From positions 1 to 10,094 of the forward strand of contig CAKSPU010000061.1 in the NCBI GenBank assembly GCA_934486875.1: 10,094 nt of DNA, given 5' to 3'. Shown piece by piece: positions 8,401 through 10,094 of this stretch. Each line of letters starts with the position of its first letter. Position 1 is the stretch's first letter. The position numbers and the translations under genes are program-made. The stretch comes from an uncultured Oscillospiraceae bacterium (lineage in GTDB: Bacteria > Bacillota > Clostridia > Oscillospirales > Ruminococcaceae). The notes under the pieces were generated by a model that was given only the letters and a program-made list of their open reading frames with translations, did not search any database and was not told where the DNA came from.

Positions 8401-8612
8401 TTATCGTGGGACTTATTGTCGGCGTGTTCTTTGAGCATTTCGTTATCTCCACTTCTGAGGTGGACGAGGTAATGTTTTCACGTGACATTCCTTGGTTCTG
8501 TTACATTATGGCAGCGGCGGCAATGATAGTTTTCACTGTTATCGTAAATGTTCTGCTTTATTTCAAGCTCAAAAAGATAGATATGGCTTCTTCAATGAAA
8601 GCTATTGAGTAA
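5475..8612 (+). CDS. Large FtsX-family ABC permease with extracellular coiled-coil stalk
   Basis: A 1045-residue membrane partner of the preceding ATPase. Numbered from the ATG at 5475, spans are at about 19-37, 519-539, 569-599, 614-636, 688-710, 914-936, 966-989 and 1006-1030, giving the duplicated plan: one span, a large extracellular region, then three spans, twice. FtsX/ABC3 permease domains lie at about 518-640 (with EEQRTETGTMKALGF) and 912-1037 (with INERTRELATIKVLGF). The first extracellular region is unusually long and contains two coiled-coil arms (267-336, 423-492) around a tip of about 86 residues. This class moves no small solute through a channel; members such as MacB or FtsX transmit force to extracytoplasmic partners, export peptides or lipoproteins, or resist antimicrobial peptides. 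An in-frame ATG at 5457 overlaps the ATPase end; I prefer 5475 because relatives begin with a short MKN-type N-terminus before the first span. ATG 5484 is a further option. Substrate unknown; no adaptor protein or two-component system is visible nearby. Confidence 0.92.
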   Translation: MKNMLLQNTFRSIKKAPGRFAAIAAIIALSCAFYSGVKSAGPDMQASAWKYYDNQALADIRIQSTLGFNDGDCEKLLENDEFSSGYAGYSADLFTDCGQGSAVIKVMSYSEDYPLNKLYLTEGRLPEKSGECVADSLPRDKVSYKIGDKITFYSENPDDTSDYLNVTEYTVVGLAQSPLYVNYERGVSTIGTGKVSAFVYIPEEDFALDAYTDIYLTVGKAHESDVAPFSEKYENIVSEGEYLAETLADSFLSEREQAIRDKADESLSEAKDKLADGEKKLTDGKAEYSKGLSDYNSAYDELKAKRDELDSAKEEYNDGIAQLDEQQGKLLELYDTCSRIDNIIKSYNNIYMKVLPEELLSVLRDIQRIYDDNDVEASISDLLAVYIITDPDRDPTSKAAAEAAITGANEQVRAAAESALTQVENQRRVLDESAKQFEEVETALTDYEKQLADAKHDLDDAKEQLDDAQAQIDEANDEISDAENDLEDMLNDKKWYVWNRGEWDPDCSSYGSDAERVDSIAAVFPVFFIVIAALVCCTTMSRMVEEQRTETGTMKALGFSSGAIIGQYVLYASLASVIGSVVGTVIGFPLLPTIIFRCYRTMYNIPLFEAPFKPLFALGCCGVALLCTGLSAVYTSCVELTSVPAALIRPKPPKSGKRIFLEKIGFIWKRMKFTSKVTFRNLFRYKSRFFMTIIGIGGSTALLLTGFALKEAISCIADKQYDEIFLYDSTVILNDNASDDELAEIDSTISSESGIISSMKAIMENKDVFGEDNSVKATVFVPDDPENLSDYVVVRNRSDHTPFVLEDGSVIMTEKLALLLDVKAGDTVFIEGAESPLKIAGIAENYTYHFVYMTKATYNETLGEAAPNSILLNLSPDADSDAVSSELISCDGVVSVTVSANGIDKFRKLISSLDLIVAVIVMFAGALAVVILYNLANININERTRELATIKVLGFFDGEVGAYVYRENTVSTVIGIIVGLIVGVFFEHFVISTSEVDEVMFSRDIPWFCYIMAAAAMIVFTVIVNVLLYFKLKKIDMASSMKAIE
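6273..6950 (+). other. Region encoding paired ten-heptad coiled-coil arms and tip domain
   Basis: Part of the permease, numbered from its ATG at 5475. Arm one has a-position residues every seven: L267, L274, L281, Y288, Y295, L302, L309, Y316, L323, L330, with mostly Ala/Gly at the d positions (A270, G277, G284, G291, A298, A312, G319). Arm two has V423, L430, F437, L444, L451, L458, L465, I472, I479, L486, with Ala at d through its second half (A454 to A482). Both arms are ten heptads (70 residues) and are joined by residues 337-422. Equal length and small d residues fit a tightly packed antiparallel hairpin. Confidence 0.75.
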
Positions 8613-8643
8613 TAGGCAGAATTAACATAAAACAAAGCTGTCT

Positions 8644-8653
8644 ATTGTACAAT
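8644..8653. promoter_or_regulatory. Perfect 10-bp palindrome upstream of the SulP promoter
   Basis: ATTGTACAAT at 8644-8653 is a perfect palindrome ending 16 bases before the -35 hexamer at 8670. Its position suits an upstream regulator site, but the binding protein is unknown and chance cannot be excluded in such AT-rich sequence. Confidence 0.3.
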
Positions 8654-8669
8654 TTAGATATGTTATATA

Positions 8670-8698
8670 TTGACATTTTCCGGCAATTGTGATATCAT
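8670..8698 (+). promoter_or_regulatory. Near-consensus sigma-A promoter of the SulP gene
   Basis: A perfect TTGACA (8670-8675), a 17-base spacer and TATCAT (8693-8698) with TGA just before it (8690-8692, extended -10) make this the best promoter in the window. The transcript would begin near 8705. An imperfect dyad, GATAT (8691-8695) and ATATC (8701-8705) with a 5-base centre, covers the -10 and start site and may be an operator. No terminator is seen between the ABC permease stop (8610-8612) and this promoter. Confidence 0.88.
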
Positions 8699-8712
8699 TA
8701 ATATCGGTTTGT

Positions 8713-8751
8713 TCGGCGGTGCTGGGTATCAGCTGCCGCCGATTATTTTTT
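8713..8751 (+). terminator. Terminator-like hairpin in the SulP leader
   Basis: The stem is TCGGCGGTGCTG (8713-8724) against CAGCTGCCGCCGA (8730-8742), twelve pairs with one bulged T at 8734, one T-G wobble and a 5-base loop, followed by TTATTTTTT (8743-8751). It has the form of an intrinsic terminator but lies downstream of the promoter at 8670-8698 and 18 bases before the SulP start. It may stop readthrough from the ABC operon, act as an attenuator for SulP, or both. Only about 8 leader bases precede it, leaving little room for a classic antiterminator. Confidence 0.75.
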
Positions 8752-8756
8752 GTTAT

Positions 8757-8761
8757 GGAGG
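8757..8761 (+). promoter_or_regulatory. Strong ribosome binding site of the SulP gene
   Basis: GGAGG at 8757-8761 is 8 bases before the ATG at 8770, the best Shine-Dalgarno match in the window. It fixes the SulP start and immediately follows the T-tract of the leader hairpin. Confidence 0.85.
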
Positions 8762-8769
8762 CTTTCAAT

Positions 8770-10094
8770 ATGTTGATAGCGGATTATGTCAGGATACTGA
8801 AAAAAGAATTTTCGGGGTACAACGGAAAGAGATTCGGCAAAGATGTCCTTGCGGGAATAACGGTTGCGGCAGTAGCGCTGCCACTTGCTCTTGCATTCGG
8901 TGTCAGCTCGGGCGCAACAGCTGCTTCGGGACTTGTTACCGCAATTATTTCGGGACTTATCATCGGCGTGCTTTCGGGTGCGTCCTATCAGATAAGCGGA
9001 CCTACGGGCGCAATGACCGCCATACTCGTATCACTTGTGGCTCAGTACGGAATGCAGGGCGTATTTGTGGCAAGTCTTATGGCAGGCGTGATACTTCTCC
9101 TTTGCGGAATATTCAAGCTGGGCGGACTTGTTTCCTATCTGCCCTCGCCCGTAATAACAGGCTTTACAAGCGGTATCGCCATTATCATCGCTCTGGGTCA
9201 GATAGATAATCTCACAGGTATGAAGTCATCGGGACTTACAAATCTTTCAAAGATAGCAAGCTATTTCACAACTCCCCAGACCGTGAATTTCACATCGCTC
9301 ATCATCGGTCTCTGCGTCATCGTATTTATGTTTGTTTATCCCAAGAAGCTGGGTCAGTACTGCCCCGGTTCACTTGCAGCCATAATCATCGCAACAGCGG
9401 CAAATCTTATCTTTAAGTTCGATGTCAGCACTGTCGGTGCGATCCCCAAAACTATTTTCCTTGATGACCGTCTTTCATTTGCGGAGTTTGATATGTCAAA
9501 TATCAGCCACCTTATCGTTCCCGCAGTATCAATAGCGGCTCTCGGACTTATCGAATCGCTCCTCTGCGGTGCTTCCGCAGGCAGAATGAAGAATGAAAAG
9601 CTCAATGCGGACGTTGAGCTCGTGGCACAGGGAATAGGCAATATCCTGCTTCCTTTCTTCGGCGGAGTTCCCGCAACAGCAGCTATCGCACGTACAAGCG
9701 TTGCCATTAAGAGCGGCGGCGAAACAAGACTTACCTCCGTTATCCACGCTGTTGTGCTCCTGCTTTCGATGTTCGTTCTCGGTGATGTAATGTCAAACAT
9801 TCCTCTTTCAGCCCTTGCAGGTGTTCTTATCGTTACCGCCTGGAGAATGAATGAGTGGAAAACTATCAAGTCCATTTTCGGCAAAAAGCTCAAAACAGCA
9901 ATGTTCCAGTTTCTTATCACAATGGCAGCGACAGTTGTTTTCGACCTTACCAAGGCTATACTTATCGGTGTTGTTTTCTCCCTCATTATGTTTGTTGTAA
10001 AGGTTTCGGATATGCAGGTAACTGTTGCCGATGTTGACCCTGACAAGCTTGATATGGACAATGTTGACCCCGATAAGCTCAAATACACAAGTGT
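8770..10094 (+). CDS. SulP-family anion transporter (3' end outside window)
   Basis: An open frame of 441 codons from the ATG at 8770 to the right edge with no stop. It is a multi-span inner-membrane carrier of the SulP/SLC26 family, which moves sulfate, bicarbonate or other anions. A short cytoplasmic N-terminus (1-25) leads into repeated hydrophobic spans from about 26 to 411. Family hallmarks are ISGPTGAMTAIL (75-86), PSPVITGFTSGIAI (126-139) and the conserved run NADVELVAQGIGN (279-291) followed by GGVPATAAIARTSV (298-311) and IKSGG. After the last span (about 397-411) a hydrophilic linker begins (412-441), where the cytoplasmic STAS domain would follow outside the window. The linker holds VDPDKL twice (422-427 and 432-437). 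The gene has its own promoter, a leader hairpin and a strong ribosome site. The substrate cannot be told from this sequence; no sulfate-assimilation or carbonic anhydrase gene is in view. Confidence 0.95.
   Translation, partial: MLIADYVRILKKEFSGYNGKRFGKDVLAGITVAAVALPLALAFGVSSGATAASGLVTAIISGLIIGVLSGASYQISGPTGAMTAILVSLVAQYGMQGVFVASLMAGVILLLCGIFKLGGLVSYLPSPVITGFTSGIAIIIALGQIDNLTGMKSSGLTNLSKIASYFTTPQTVNFTSLIIGLCVIVFMFVYPKKLGQYCPGSLAAIIIATAANLIFKFDVSTVGAIPKTIFLDDRLSFAEFDMSNISHLIVPAVSIAALGLIESLLCGASAGRMKNEKLNADVELVAQGIGNILLPFFGGVPATAAIARTSVAIKSGGETRLTSVIHAVVLLLSMFVLGDVMSNIPLSALAGVLIVTAWRMNEWKTIKSIFGKKLKTAMFQFLITMAATVVFDLTKAILIGVVFSLIMFVVKVSDMQVTVADVDPDKLDMDNVDPDKLKYTS
10031..10080 (+). repeat. Imperfect tandem repeat with 30-base period in the SulP linker
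   Basis: The 20 bases from 10031 and from 10061 match at 17 positions and encode VDPDKL twice, ten residues apart. It lies in the linker between the last membrane span and the expected STAS domain. It looks like a small in-frame duplication; the second half of each unit is no longer similar. Confidence 0.6.

Noticed and set aside
8622..8664. TAACATA/TATGTTA inverted repeat after the ABC permease
   Set aside because: Seven AT-rich pairs with a loop of about 30 bases and no T-tract; too weak to call a terminator.
8670..9209. 179-codon + strand frame starting in the SulP promoter
   Set aside because: Begins at a TTG inside the -35 hexamer, runs through the leader hairpin and overlaps SulP in another frame; the product is Cys/Arg/Gly-rich and lacks a ribosome site.
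9354..10088. 244-codon open frame on the - strand at the right end
   Set aside because: Antisense to the SulP frame, whose conserved motifs are unambiguous on the + strand. The - strand product is a Ser/Ile-rich composition artefact.
1..10094. Mobile elements, CRISPR arrays, tRNA or rRNA genes, integrated phage
   Set aside because: No transposase or integrase motifs, no regularly spaced direct repeats, no tRNA-like cloverleaf in the short intergenic gaps, and uniform coding style throughout.

Overview
The window reads as chromosomal DNA of a Gram-positive anaerobe of class Clostridia, most likely a Ruminococcus-like member of the Oscillospiraceae/Ruminococcaceae. This is inferred from the protein style (ClpB with a full middle domain, a very large FtsX-type permease with a coiled-coil stalk, an AraC-GGDEF fusion), sigma-A type promoters, A/G-rich Shine-Dalgarno sites and short hairpin-plus-T-tract terminators. 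No species-level marker is present. All supported genes are on the + strand and no mobile element, tRNA, rRNA or CRISPR array is visible.

Layout: (1) 2-2143, the last 713 codons of the disaggregase clpB, cut by the left window edge and closed by a terminator at 2150-2182. (2) 2281-3099, a one-gene unit: an AraC-type DNA-binding domain placed N-terminally and fused to a GGDEF domain with an intact GGDEF motif but an apparently short C-terminus, closed by a strong terminator at 3115-3150. (3) 3182-4666, a sigma-A promoter, a 77-residue single-span membrane protein with an acidic tail, then the P-loop ATPase/GTPase ychF, closed by a terminator: a two-gene operon. (4) 4688-8612, an extended -10 promoter containing a 10-bp palindrome, a MacB/LolD-type ABC ATPase, and a 1045-residue FtsX-family permease whose extracellular part has two ten-heptad coiled-coil arms. 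(5) 8670-10094, a near-consensus promoter, a terminator-like hairpin inside the leader, and a SulP-family anion transporter running off the right edge.

The genes do not form one pathway. They are a run of short housekeeping or envelope units: protein quality control, a regulator, a ribosome-associated NTPase, an ABC exporter or envelope-remodelling machine, and an anion carrier. The points most worth following are the AraC-GGDEF fusion, the equal-armed coiled-coil stalk of the permease, the unknown small membrane protein tied to ychF, and the terminator sitting between the SulP promoter and its start codon. I did not find a clearly new multi-gene system.
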